Assembly: GCA_963082875.1 (NCBI GenBank)
Contig: OY720102.1
Span: 9,274,990 to 9,338,989, forward strand
Length of the DNA: 64,000 nt
Reading direction: 5' to 3'
Origin: Corella eumyota
Taxonomy: Eukaryota; Chordata; Ascidiacea; Phlebobranchia; Corellidae
Both the position numbers and the translations under genes were made by a program. Numbering within the stretch: the stretch's first letter is position 1; every line of letters begins with the position of its first letter. Shown here in pieces: positions 32,761 through 46,270 of the stretch. The notes under the pieces were generated by a model, which ran no database searches, was not told where the DNA came from, and was given only the letters and a program-made list of their open reading frames with translations.

Positions 32761-33794
32761 ACATTTTGCATTACGAAACTCATTAAATTAAAGATATCGT
32801 GTGGCGAAATTTCTGATTATAATTGGTATTATGGGTTAGTTGATACAAAACCTTAACTTACTTCCTCTTTAAAAAAACGCTAAGCTTACATTATGTAAAA
32901 AATTTTTTTTAACTAACATTTGCACATCACAAGGGAAACATAATTTTTCTAGAATATATAGATATACCATAAAAACAAAGTTAAAACACCATTATAAAAA
33001 TATTTGCAAATATATTTCATTTAAAATTTACAAAAAATATTGCATTAAATGGGTATTTCCGTTCAACCAGGTGCTGCATTACGAAACTCAATAAACTAAA
33101 AATATCGTGTTATGAAATTTCTAATTATAATTGCTATTATGGGATAGTTGATACAAAACTTTGACTTACTTTTTTCAAAAATAAACGCTTAATTTACATT
33201 ATGTCCCTTTCTGCTTATTAACGTACTAAATTAATATCAAAGTAAAATGTAATAAGGAAAATCAAAATTTTTATTGTTTATATATTTTCGCTTATTCTCG
33301 TTTACTCTTTTATAGGTTAAAAGCTAAACAACTTATAAAAAATATAAATTTTATTTTTTTGCACTTTAAATGACTTAACTTATTCGTAATAAATAAAGCT
33401 CAAATTTTTGTTAGAGAGTCCCAAATTAAGTTAACTTATTCCCATTTTTGCAACCAATTTTATGTATTATGTTGGCTTATCTGGACATTGTTAATTATAT
33501 AATTTATTATATTTTAACTATTTTCATTTTAAAGCACAAAATTTTAATCTATAAGAAAATGTTTCCTTTAATTTTTTTTAATGTTTAATAACACATATTA
33601 AATTATTTTTTAATTGTTCACGTTTATTTAACGAATTTTGAAAAACAGAGTCGGGTAAAATTACCAGTCGGATAATGTGGGGTTATATACATTAAATTTT
33701 AGCTTTATTGCTACATAAGTTAAAAAAATTATTTAATATCAAACTATGTATATTTTATTATATAATTTTAACACTATTTTAGTATTAAAAATCT

Positions 33795-33866
33795 TGCGTC
33801 GACCGGGAGTCGAACCCGGAACTAGTGCTTGGAAGGCACCAATGCTAACCGTTACACCATCGACGC
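33795..33866 (-). tRNA. tRNA-Gly(UCC), copy 3
   Basis: Identical to the reference copy. Confidence 0.97.
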
Positions 33867-35014
33867 GTACAAAAACAGTTATTTAATGAAGCTCTTTAAT
33901 ATGACATAGGATCAATAAAGATAATTCATGGCCTTATAAACTAATCAACTTACGCAAATTTGGAATTTCTATTTTAGCGCATTTAAAGAACGAACTTATT
34001 CGGATCCGATAATGTTCAAAGTTTTGTTGGAAATTGCTACCATTTTAGAGTATCAATTAATATCATTTTTAAAGTTTTTTTATGTACGATACTGTCAGGA
34101 AAGGACAACGGTATACTTCTTTGACCTGCCTCAAAAATATAACATTGCATTTATTGTGTTTCATTATGATCATAAAATAGTAGTTTAAATTCACAATTTA
34201 TGAAGTAAAGAATTATAGATAAATATTGTAAAACATTCTGCCGCTTATGCGTTTACCTATTTTGTTAACTACTGATCTCGCACCAAATTCTGTATATCAC
34301 AGATTTATTTACAAGATGATTATCAACACAATCGAGCAACCAAACACAACCATTTTTCAGGCTGTTCACTATGTACCTCCTTAAACAACTCATTTCTTAC
34401 AGTTTAACTTACAAGTCACGTAATACAGCCCACAGCGGATAAAGTGGGCCCAAGTGACTAATGGGAGGGGGCAAGTGACTTAGGACAGATAACACGTTAC
34501 AATAAACATGAAAATGGCAGATTTGTTATGGTATTCCATTGATAAATGTTTGCTACGTTAAATTTATTGTTTGGTATTGGCTAATTACTTTACCACTAAT
34601 ACATAATTTGGATTCAGACTTGACCTATATTGGTAAGAAGAATATTAGCAATAAATACTTATTTTATTAAATTAGTTAACTAGTACATACCTGTTACATA
34701 AAAGTTTTTTTAAATAATCGGACGAGGGAACTTATTTTTACCCTTTAACTTGGTTACTTTGGAAAGGTAAGTTACAGTCAAATTTGCAATTCGTAAAGCT
34801 GGTAATTCACTTATAATTAAATACTGGTTTCTTTATGACGGTTAAGTTTAAAATAAAAAGTTAAATTTTTTTTGAATAAATTTAGTTACGTGTTATATCC
34901 GTGAACTTCTGAATAAACCTATCTTTATTTTTAACCTGACGTTATGCCAACACTAGTGAAATTAAAAAGTTGTTTATTTAATTCAAAAATCGTGTTTTAA
35001 TCATATAAAAATAT

Positions 35015-35130
35015 TGTCAGAAGTGGGATTCGAACCCACGCCTCCAGTCGGAGACCAGAACACCCATCGCCGCACAACGGCGAAGATTTTATCTTGAGTC
35101 TGGCGCCTTAGACCACTCGGCCATCCTGAC
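35015..35130 (-). tRNA. tRNA-Leu(CAA) with intron, copy 4
   Basis: Canonical, CCAGTCGG variable-arm form. The 5' flank reads ACATATTGC, a marker shared with copies 5 and 12. Confidence 0.96.
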
Positions 35131-36164
35131 ACATATTGCATTACGAAACTCATTAAATTAAAGATATCGTGTGGCGAAATTTCTGATTATAATTGGTATT
35201 ATGGGTTAGTTGATACAAAACCTTAACTTACTTCCTCTTTAAAAAAACGCTAAGCTTACATTATGTAAAAAAATTTTTTTAACTAACATTTGCACATCAC
35301 AAAGGAAACATAATTTTTCTAGAATATATAGATATACCATAAAAACAAAGTTAAAGCACCATTATAAAAATATTTGCAAATATATTTCATTTAAAATTTA
35401 CAAAAAATATTGCATTAAATGGATATTTCCGTTCAACCAGGTGCTGCATTACGAAACTCAATAAACTAAAAATATCGTGTTGTGAAATTTCTAATTATAA
35501 TTGCTATTATGGGATAGTTGATACAAAACTTTGACTTACTTTTTTCAAAAATAAACGCTTAATTTACATTATGTCCCTTTCTGCTTATTAACGTACTAAA
35601 TTAATATCAAAGTAAATTGTAATAAGGAAAATCAAAATTTTTATTGTTTATATATTTTCGCTTATTCTCGTTTACTCTTTTATAGGTTAAAAGCTAAACA
35701 ACTTATAAAAAATATAAATTTTATTTTTTTGCACTTTAAATGACTTAACTTATTCGTAATAAATAAAGCTCAAATTTTTGTTAGAGAGTCCCAAATTAAG
35801 TTAACTTATTCCCATTTTTGCAACCAATTTTATGTATTATGTTGGCTTATCTGGACATTGTTAATTATATAATTTATTATATTTTAACTATTTTCATTTT
35901 AAAGCACAAAATTTTAATCTATAAGAAAATGTTTCCTTTAATTTTTTTTAATGTTTAATAACACATATTAAATTATTTTTTAATTGTTCACGTTTATTTA
36001 ACGAATTTTGAAAATCAGAGTCGGGTAAAATTACCAGTCGGATAATGTGGGGTTATATACATTAAATTTTAGCTTTATTGCTACATAAGTTAAAAAAATT
36101 ATTTAATATCAAACTATGTATATTTTATTATATAATTTTAACACTATTTTAGTATTAAAAATCT

Positions 36165-36236
36165 TGCGTCGACCGGGAGTCGAACCCGGAACTAGTGCTT
36201 GGAAGGCACCAATGCTAACCGTTACACCATCGACGC
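36165..36236 (-). tRNA. tRNA-Gly(UCC), copy 4
   Basis: Identical to the reference copy. The unit to its left and the one to its right appear indistinguishable along their length. Confidence 0.97.
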
Positions 36237-37384
36237 GTACAAAAACAGTTATTTAATGAAGCTCTTTAATATGACATAGGATCAATAAAGATAATTCATG
36301 GCCTTATAAACTAATCAACTTACGCAAATTTGGAATTTCTATTTTAGCGCATTTAAAGAACGAACTTATTCGGATCCGATAATGTTCAAAGTTTTGTTGG
36401 AAATTGCTACCATTTTAGAGTATCAATTAATATCATTTTTAAAGTTTTTTTATGTACGATACTGTCAGGAAAGGACAACGGTATACTTCTTTGACCTGCC
36501 TCAAAAATATAACATTGCATTTATTGTGTTTCATTATGATCATAAAATAGTAGTTTAAATTCACAATTTATGAAGTAAAGAATTATAGATAAATATTGTA
36601 AAACATTCTGCCGCTTATGCGTTTACCTATTTTGTTAACTACTGATCTCGCACCAAATTCTGTATATCACAGATTTATTTACAAGATGATTATCAACACA
36701 ATCGAGCAACCAAACACAACCATTTTTCAGGCTGTTCACTATGTACCTCCTTAAACAACTCATTTCTTACAGTTTAACTTACAAGTCACGTAATACAGCC
36801 CACAGCGGATAAAGTGGGCCCAAGTGACTAATGGGAGGGGGCAAGTGACTTAGGACAGATAACACGTTACAATAAACATGAAAATGGCAGATTTGTTATG
36901 GTATTCCATTGATAAATGTTTGCTACGTTAAATTTATTGTTTGGTATTGGCTAATTACTTTACCACTAATACATAATTTGGATTCAGACTTGACCTATAT
37001 TGGTAAGAAGAATATTAGCAATAAATACTTATTTTATTAAATTAGTTAACTAGTACATACCTGTTACATAAAAGTTTTTTTAAATAATCGGACGAGGGAA
37101 CTTATTTTTACCCTTTAACTTGGTTACTTTGGAAAGGTAAGTTACAGTCAAATTTGCAATTCGTAAAGCTGGTAATTCACTTATAATTAAATACTGGTTT
37201 CTTTATGACGGTTAAGTTTAAAATAAAAAGTTAAATTTTTTTTGAATAAATTTAGTTACGTGTTATATCCGTGAACTTCTGAATAAACCTATCTTTATTT
37301 TTAACCTGACGTTATGCCAACACTAGTGAAATTAAAAAGTTGTTTATTTAATTCAAAAATCGTGTTTTAATCATATAAAAATAT

Positions 37385-37500
37385 TGTCAGAAGTGGGATT
37401 CGAACCCACGCCTCCAGTCGGAGACCAGAACACCCATCGCCGCACAACGGCGAAGATTTTATCTTGAGTCTGGCGCCTTAGACCACTCGGCCATCCTGAC
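37385..37500 (-). tRNA. tRNA-Leu(CAA) with intron, copy 5
   Basis: Same gene and flank form as copy 4, including ACATATTGC. Confidence 0.96.
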
Positions 37501-38534
37501 ACATATTGCATTACGAAACTCATTAAATTAAAGATATCGTGTGGCGAAATTTCTGATTATAATTGGTATTATGGGTTAGTTGATACAAAACCTTAACTTA
37601 CTTCCTCTTTAAAAAAACGCTAAGCTTACATTATGTAAAAAAATTTTTTTAACTAACATTTGCACATCACAAAGGAAACATAATTTTTCTAGAATATATA
37701 GATATACCATAAAAACAAAGTTAAAGCACCATTATAAAAATATTTGCAAATATATTTCATTTAAAATTTACAAAAAATATTGCATTAAATGGATATTTCC
37801 GTTCAACCAGGTGCTGCATTACGAAACTCAATAAACTAAAAATATCGTGTTGTGAAATTTCTAATTATAATTGCTATTATGGGATAGTTGATACAAAACT
37901 TTGACTTACTTTTTTCAAAAATAAACGCTTAATTTACATTATGTCCCTTTCTGCTTATTAACGTACTAAATTAATATCAAAGTAAATTGTAATAAGGAAA
38001 ATCAAAATTTTTATTGTTTATATATTTTCGCTTATTCTCGTTTACTCTTTTATAGGTTAAAAGCTAAACAACTTATAAAAAATATAAATTTTATTTTTTT
38101 GCACTTTAAATGACTTAACTTATTCGTAATAAATAAAGCTCAAATTTTTGTTAGAGAGTCCCAAATTAAGTTAACTTATTCCCATTTTTGCAACCAATTT
38201 TATGTATTATGTTGGCTTATCTGGACATTGTTAATTATATAATTTATTATATTTTAACTATTTTCATTTTAAAGCACAAAATTTTAATCTATAAGAAAAT
38301 GTTTCCTTTAATTTTTTTTAATGTTTAATAACACATATTAAATTATTTTTTAATTGTTCACGTTTATTTAACGAATTTTGAAAATCAGAGTCGGGTAAAA
38401 TTACCAGTCGGATAATGTGGGGTTATATACATTAAATTTTAGCTTTATTGCTACATAAGTTAAAAAAATTATTTAATATCAAACTATGTATATTTTATTA
38501 TATAATTTTAACACTATTTTAGTATTAAAAATCT

Positions 38535-38606
38535 TGCGTCGACCGGGAGTCGAACCCGGAACTAGTGCTTGGAAGGCACCAATGCTAACCGTTACACCAT
38601 CGACGC
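38535..38606 (-). tRNA. tRNA-Gly(UCC), copy 5
   Basis: Identical to the reference copy. Confidence 0.97.
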
Positions 38607-39754
38607 GTACAAAAACAGTTATTTAATGAAGCTCTTTAATATGACATAGGATCAATAAAGATAATTCATGGCCTTATAAACTAATCAACTTACGCAAATT
38701 TGGAATTTCTATTTTAGCGCATTTAAAGAACGAACTTATTCGGATCCGATAATGTTCAAAGTTTTGTTGGAAATTGCTACCATTTTAGAGTATCAATTAA
38801 TATCATTTTTAAAGTTTTTTTATGTACGATACTGTCAGGAAAGGACAACGGTATACTTCTTTGACCTGCCTCAAAAATATAACATTGCATTTATTGTGTT
38901 TCATTATGATCATAAAATAGTAGTTTAAATTCACAATTTATGAAGTAAAGAATTATAGATAAATATTGTAAAACATTCTGCCGCTTATGCGTTTACCTAT
39001 TTTGTTAACTACTGATCTCGCACCAAATTCTGTATATCACAGATTTATTTACAAGATGATTATCAACACAATCGAGCAACCAAACACAACCATTTTTCAG
39101 GCTGTTCACTATGTACCTCCTTAAACAACTCATTTCTTACAGTTTAACTTACAAGTCACGTAATACAGCCCACAGCGGATAAAGTGGGCCCAAGTGACTA
39201 ATGGGAGGGGGCAAGTGACTTAGGACAGATAACACGTTACAATAAACATGAAAATGGCAGATTTGTTATGGTATTCCATTGATAAATGTTTGCTACGTTA
39301 AATTTATTGTTTGGTATTGGCTAATTACTTTACCACTAATACATAATTTGGATTCAGACTTGACCTATATTGGTAAGAAGAATATTAGCAATAAATACTT
39401 ATTTTATTAAATTAGTTAACTAGTACATACCTGTTACATAAAAGTTTTTTTAAATAATCGGACGAGGGAACTTATTTTTACCCTTTAACTTGGTTACTTT
39501 GGAAAGGTAAGTTACAGTCAAATTTGCAATTCGTAAAGCTGGTAATTCACTTATAATTAAATACTGGTTTCTTTATGACGGTTAAGTTTAAAATAAAAAG
39601 TTAAATTTTTTTTGAATAAATTTAGTTACGTGTTATATCCGTGAACTTCTGAATAAACCTATCTTTATTTTTAACCTGACGTTATGCCAACACTAGTGAA
39701 ATTAAAAAGTTGTTTATTTAATTCAAAAATCGTGTTTTAATCATATAAAAATAT

Positions 39755-39870
39755 TGTCAGAAGTGGGATTCGAACCCACGCCTCCAGTCGGAGACCAGAA
39801 CACCCATCGCCGCACAACGGCGAAGATTTTATCTTGAGTCTGACGCCTTAGACCACTCGGCCATCCTGAC
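39755..39870 (-). tRNA. tRNA-Leu(CAA) with intron, copy 6
   Basis: CCAGTCGG form. One change at the base of the anticodon stem (CCAGA to TCAGA on the gene strand) turns a C-G pair into U-G, which should be tolerated. Confidence 0.95.
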
Positions 39871-40904
39871 ACATTTTGCATTACGAAACTCATTAAATTA
39901 AAGATATCGTGTGGCGAAATTTCTGATTATAATTGGTATTATGGGTTAGTTGATACAAAACCTTAACTTACTTCCTCTTTAAAAAAACGCTAAGCTTACA
40001 TTATGTAAAAAATTTTTTTTAACTAACATTTGCACATCACAAAGGAAACATAATTTTTCTAGAATATATAGATATACCATAAAAACAAAGTTAAAGCACC
40101 ATTATAAAAATATTTGCAAATATATTTCATTTAAAATTTACAAAAAATATTGCATTAAATGGGTATTTCCGTTCAACCAGGTGCTGCATTACGAAACTCA
40201 ATAAACTAAAAATATCGTGTTGTGAAATTTCTAATTATAATTGCTATTATGGGATAGTTGATACAAAACTTTGACTTACTTTTTTCAAAAATAAACGCTT
40301 AATTTACATTATGTCCCTTTCTGCTTATTAACGTACTAAATTAATATCAAAGTAAAATGTAATAAGGAAAATCAAAATTTTTATTGTTTATATATTTTCG
40401 CTTATTCTCGTTTACTCTTTTATAGGTTAAAAGCTAAACAACTTATAAAAAATATAAATTTTATTTTTTTGCACTTTAAATGACTTAACTTATTCGTAAT
40501 AAATAAAGCTCAAATTTTTGTTAGAGAGTCCCAAATTAAGTTAACTTATTCCCATTTTTGCAACCAATTTTATGTATTATGTTGGCTTATCTGGACATTG
40601 TTAATTATATAATTTATTATATTTTAACTATTTTCATTTTAAAGCACAAAATTTTAATCTATAAGAAAATGTTTCCTTTAATTTTTTTTAATGTTTAATA
40701 ACACATATTAAATTATTTTTTAATTGTTCACGTTTATTTAACGAATTTTGAAAAACAGAGTCGGGTAAAATTACCAGTCGGATAATGTGGGGTTATATAC
40801 ATTAAATTTTAGCTTTATTGCTACATAAGTTAAAAAAATTATTTAATATCAAACTATGTATATTTTATTATATAATTTTAACACTATTTTAGTATTAAAA
40901 ATCT

Positions 40905-40976
40905 TGCGTCGACCGGGAGTCGAACCCGGAACTAGTGCTTGGAAGGCACCAATGCTAACCGTTACACCATCGACGC
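40905..40976 (-). tRNA. tRNA-Gly(UCC), copy 6
   Basis: Identical to the reference copy. First long unit follows to the right. Confidence 0.97.
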
Positions 40977-42125
40977 GTACAAAAACAGTTATTTAATGAA
41001 GCTCTTTAATATGACATAGGATCAATAAAGATAATTCATGGCCTTATAAACAAATCAACTTACGCAAATTTGGAATTTCTATTTTAGCGCATTTAAAGAA
41101 CGAACTTATTCGGATCCGATAATGTTCAAAGTTTTGTTGGAAATTGCTACCATTTTAGAGTATAAATTAGTATCATTTTTTAAGTTTTTTTTATGTACGA
41201 TACTGTCAGGAAACGACAACGGTATACTTCTTTGACCTGCCTCAAAAATATAACATTGCATTTATTGTGTTTCATTATGATCATAAAATAGTAGTTTAAA
41301 TTCACAATTTATGAACTAAAGAATTATAGATAAATATTGTAAAATATTCTGCCGCTTATGCGTTTACCTATTTTGTTAACTACTGATCTCGCACCAAATT
41401 CTGTATATCACAGATTTATTTACAAGATGATTATCAACACAATCGAGCAACCAAACACAACCATTTTTCAGGCTGTTCACTATGTACCTTCTTAAACACC
41501 TCATTTCTTACAGTTTAACTTACAAGTCACGTAATACAGCCCACAGCGGATAAAGTGGGCCCAAGTGACTAATGGGAGGGGGCAAGTGACCTAGGACAGA
41601 TAACACGTTACAATAAACATGAAAATGGCAGATTTGTTATGGTATTCCATTGATAAATGTTTGCTACGTTAAATTTATTGTTTGGTATTGGCTAATTACT
41701 TTACCACTAATACATAATTTGGATTCAGACTTGACCTATGTTGGTAAGAAGAATATTAGCAATAAATACTTATTTTATTAAATTAGTTAACTAGTACATA
41801 CCTGTTACATAAAAGTTTTTTTAAATAATCGGACGAGGGAACTTATTTTTACCCTTTAACTTGGTTACTTTGGAAAGGTAAGTTACAGTTAAATTTGCAA
41901 TTTGTAAAGCTGGTAATTCACTTATAATTAAATACTGGTTTCTTTATGACGGTTAAGTTTAAAATAAAAAGTAAAATTTTTTTTGAATAAATTTAGTTAC
42001 GTGTTATATCCGTGAACTTCTCAATAAACCTATTTTTATTTTTAACCTGACGTTATGCCAACAATAGTGAAATTAAAAAGTTGTTTATTTAATTCAAAAA
42101 TCGTGTTTTAATTATATAAAAAAAT

Positions 42126-42241
42126 TGTCAGAAGTGGGATTCGAACCCACGCCTCCATTCGGAGACCAGAACACCCATCGCCGCACAACGGCAAAGATTT
42201 TATCTTGAGTCTGGCGCCTTAGACCACTCGGCCATCCTGAC
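42126..42241 (-). tRNA. tRNA-Leu(CAA) with intron, copy 7
   Basis: CCATTCGG form. Just 5' of the intron hairpin one base is changed (GGCAAAG for GGCGAAG on the plus strand), shortening the hairpin by one pair. Terminator is T7. Shared with copy 14. Confidence 0.95.
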
Positions 42242-42895
42242 ACATTTTGCATTAGGAAACTCATTAAATTAAAGATATCGTGTGGCGAAGTTTCTGATTA
42301 TAATTGGTATTATGGGTTAGTTGATACAAAACCTTAACTTACTTCCTCTTTAAAAAAACGCTAAGCTTACATTATGTAAAATTTTTTTTTTAACTAACAT
42401 TTGCACATCACAAAGAAAACATAATTTTTCTAGAATATATAGATATACCATAAAAACAAAGTTAAAGCACCATTATAAAAATATTTTCAAATATATTTCA
42501 TTTAAAATTTACAAAAAATATTGCATTAAATGGGTATTTCCGTTCAACCAGGTGCTGCATTACGAAACTCAATAAACTAAAAATATTGTGTTGTGAAATT
42601 TCTAATTATAATTGCTATTATGGGATAGTTGATACAAAACTTTGACTTACTTTTTTCAAAAATAAACGCTTAATTTACATTATGTCAAAATTCATTTTTA
42701 CTAACCAACATATGCACATCACAAAGGGAAAATAATTTTTTTTAAATTTATAGATTTACCGAGAAAACAAATTTAAAGTTTCATTAAAAAGATTTGCAAA
42801 TATAAACCGCAAATTTTATTTATTTTTAAATCAGAAAAGGTAGAATGCTTTTTAGAAATTAATAAATTTCACAACAATAGTTTAAAAACATGAAT
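42242..42895. repeat. Duplicated spacer modules A1 and A2 (complete in long units)
   Basis: Module A1 (about 42247-42530) and module A2 (about 42556-42830) share the same order of blocks: CGAAACTCA-TAAA, ATTATAATTG.TATTATGGG, TAGTTGATACAAAAC, ACGCT(A)A..TTACATTATGT, TTTGCACATCACAAAG-like, ATATAGAT-TACC, and AAAGATTTGCAAATATA. They differ by many substitutions, so the duplication is older than the array's recent amplification. Short units retain A1 whole but only the left half of A2, which shows that they arose by deletion. Confidence 0.85.
42884..42888 (-). terminator. Pol III terminator of tRNA-Thr
   Basis: A TTTTT run on the minus strand, seven bases after the tRNA-Thr 3' end. Confidence 0.8.
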
Positions 42896-42967
42896 AGGCG
42901 TTACTGGGGATCGAACCCAGGATCTCCTGTTTACAAGACAGGCGCTTTACCACTAAGCCATAACGCC
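42896..42967 (-). tRNA. tRNA-Thr(UGU), copy 1
   Basis: Decodes ACA (and other ACN by wobble). 72 bases with GGCGTTA/TAACGCC acceptor stem, discriminator U, anticodon loop CTTGTAA (anticodon TGT) in a perfect CCTGT/ACAGG stem, and T arm CTGGG-TTCGATC-CCCAG. No intron. All six copies in the window look identical. Present only in long units. Confidence 0.97.
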
Positions 42968-43551
42968 CTTTCTGCTTATTAACGTACTAAATTAATATCA
43001 AAGTAAAATGTAATAAGGAAAATCAAAATTTTTATTGTTTATATATTTTCGCTTATTCTCGTTTACTCTGTTATAGGTTAAAAGCTAAACAACTTATAAA
43101 AAATACAAAATTTTTTTGCACTTTAAATGACTTAATTTATTCGTAATAAATAAACCTCAAACTTTTGTTAGAGAGTCCCAAATTAAGTTAACTTATTCCC
43201 ATTTTTGCAACCAATTTTATATATTATGTTGGCTTATCTGGACATTGTTTATTATATAATTTATTATATTTTAACTATTTTCATTTTAAAGCACAAAATT
43301 TTATTCTATAAGAAGATGTTGTCTTTAATTTTTTTAAATGTTTAATAACACATATTAAATTATTTTTTAATTGTTCACGTTTATTTAACGAATTTTGAAA
43401 AACAGAGTCGGGTAAAATTACCAGTCGGATAATGTGGGGTTATATACATTAAATTTTAGCTTTATTGCTACATAAGTTAAAAAAATTATTTAATATCAAA
43501 CTATGTGTATTTTATTATATAATTTTAACACTATTTTAGTATTAAAAATCT

Positions 43552-43623
43552 TTCGTCGACCGGGAGTCGAACCCAGAACTAGTGCTTGGAAGGCACCAAT
43601 GCTAACCGTTACACCATCGACGC
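43552..43623 (-). tRNA. tRNA-Gly(UCC), copy 7, acceptor-end variant
   Basis: Two changes from the reference: the last acceptor-stem base is A instead of C, giving a G1-A72 mismatch, and a T-stem C becomes T, giving a tolerated U-G pair. Anticodon and boxes are intact, so it can be transcribed, but end processing and charging may suffer. Confidence 0.85.
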
Positions 43624-44772
43624 GTACAAAAACAGTTATTTAATGAAGCTCTTTAATATGACATAGGATCAATAAAGATAATTCATGGCCTTATAAACAA
43701 ATCAACTTACGCAAATTTGGAATTTCCATTTTAGCGCATTTAAAGAACGAACTTATTCGGATCCGATAATGTTCAAAGTTTTGTTGGAAATTGCTACCAT
43801 TTTAGAGTATAAATTAATATCATTTTTTAAGTTTTTTTTATGTACGATACTGTCAGGAAACGACAACGGTATACTTCTTTGACCTGCCTCAAAAATATAA
43901 CATTGCATTTATTGTGTTTCATTATGATCATAAAATAGTAGTTTAAATTCACAATTTATGAACTAAAGAATTATAGATAAATATTGTAAAATATTCTGCC
44001 GCTTATGCGTTTACCTATTTTGTTAACTACTGATCTCGCACCAAATTCTGTATATCACAGATTTATTTACAAGATGATTATCAACACAATCGAGCAACCA
44101 AACACAACCATTTTTCAGGCTGTTCACTATGTACCTCCTTAAACAACTCATTTCTTACAGTTTAACTTACAAGTCACGTAATACAGCCCACAGCGGATAA
44201 AGTGGGCCCAAGTGACTAATGGGAGGGGGCAAGTGACCTAGGACAGATAACACGTTACAATAAACATGAAAATGGCAGATTTGTTATGGTATTCCATTGA
44301 TAAATGTTTGGTACGTTAAATTTATTGTTTGGTATTGGCTAATTACTTTACCACTAATACATAATTTGGATTCAGACTTGACCTATGTTGGTAAGAAGAA
44401 TATTAGCAATAAATACTTATTTTATTAAATTAGTTAACTAGTACATACCTGTTACATAAAAGTTTTTTTAAATAATCGGACGAGGGAACTTATTTTTACC
44501 CTTTAACTTGGTTACTTTGGAAAGGTAAGTTACAGTTAAATTTGCAATTTGTAAAGCTGGTAATTCACTTATAATTAAATACTGGTTTCTTTATGACGGT
44601 TAAGTTTAAAATAAAAAGTAAAATTTTTTTTGAATAAATTTAGTTACGTGTTATATCCGTGAACTTCTAAATAAACCTATTTTTATTTTTAACCTGACGT
44701 TATGCCAACAATAGTGAAATTAAAAAGTTGTTTATTTAATTCAAAAATCGTGTTTTAATTATATAAAAAAAT

Positions 44773-44888
44773 TGTCAGAAGTGGGATTCGAACCCACGCC
44801 TCCATTCGGAGACCAGAACACCCATCGCCGCACAACGGCGAAGATTTTATCTTGAGTCTGGCGCCTTAGACCACTCGGCCATCCTGAC
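44773..44888 (-). tRNA. tRNA-Leu(CAA) with intron, copy 8
   Basis: Canonical, CCATTCGG form, full CGCCG/CGGCG intron hairpin, T7 terminator. Confidence 0.96.
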
Positions 44889-45542
44889 ACATTTTGAATT
44901 AGGAAACTCATTAAATTAAAGATATCGTGTGGCGAAGTTTCTGATTATAATTGGTATTATGGGTTAGTTGATACAAAACCTTAACTTACTTCCTCTTTAA
45001 AAAAACGCTAAGCTTACATTATGTAAAATTTTTTTTTTAACTAACATTTGCACATCACAAAGAAAACATAATTTTTCTAGAATATATAGATATACCATAA
45101 AAACAAAGTTAAAGCACCATTATAAAAATATTTTCAAATATATTTCATTTAAAATTTACAAAAAATATTGCATTAAATGGGTATTTCCGTTCAACCAGGT
45201 GCTGCATTACGAAACTCAATAAACTAAAAATATCGTGTTGTGAAATTTCTAATTATAATTGCTATTATGGGATAGTTGATACAAAACTTTGACTTACTTT
45301 TTTCAAAAATAAACGCTTAATTTACATTATGTCAAAATTCATTTTTACTAACCAACATATGCACATCACAAAGGGAAAATAATTTTTTTAGAATATATAG
45401 ATTTACCGAGAAAACAAATTTAAAGTTTCATTAAAAAGATTTGCAAATATAAACCGCAAATTTTATTTATTTTTAAATCAGAAAAGGTAGAATACTTTTT
45501 AGAAATTAATAAATTTCACAACAATAGTTTAAAAACATGTAT

Positions 45543-45614
45543 AGGCGTTACTGGGGATCGAACCCAGGATCTCCTGTTTACAAGACAGGCGCTTTACCAC
45601 TAAGCCATAACGCC
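45543..45614 (-). tRNA. tRNA-Thr(UGU), copy 2
   Basis: Identical to copy 1; the 3' flank reads CATGTATAGG instead of CATGAATAGG. Confidence 0.97.
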
Positions 45615-46198
45615 CTTTCTGCTTATTAACGTACTAAATTAATATCAAAGTAAAATGTAATAAGGAAAATCAAAATTTTTATTGTTTATATATTTTCGCT
45701 TATTCTCGTTTACTCTGTTATAGGTTAAAAGCTAAACAACTTATAAAAAATACAAAATTTTTTTGCACTTTAAATGACTTAATTTATTCGTAATAAATAA
45801 AGCTCAAACTTTTGTTAGAGAGTCCCAAATTAAGTTAACTTATTCCCATTTTTGCAACCAATTTTATATATTATGTTGGCTTATCTGGACATTGTTTATT
45901 ATATAATTTATTATATTTTAATTATTTTCATTTTAAAGCACATAATTTTATTCTATAAGAAGATGTTGTCTTTAATTTTTTTAAATGTTTAATAACACAT
46001 ATTAAATTATTTTTTAATTGTTCACGTTTATTTAACGAATTTTGAAAAACAGAGTCGGGTAAAATTACCAGTCGGATAATGTGGGGTTATATACATTAAA
46101 TTTTAGCTTTATTGCTACATAAGTTAAAAAAATTATTTAATATCAAACTATGTGTATTTTATTATATAATTTTAACACTATTTTAGTATTAAAAATCT

Positions 46199-46270
46199 TT
46201 CGTCGACCGGGAGTCGAACCCAGAACTAGTGCTTGGAAGGCACCAATGCTAACCGTTACACCATCGACGC
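46199..46270 (-). tRNA. tRNA-Gly(UCC), copy 8, acceptor-end variant
   Basis: Carries the same two changes as copy 7 (G1-A72 mismatch and T-stem U-G). Confidence 0.85.
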
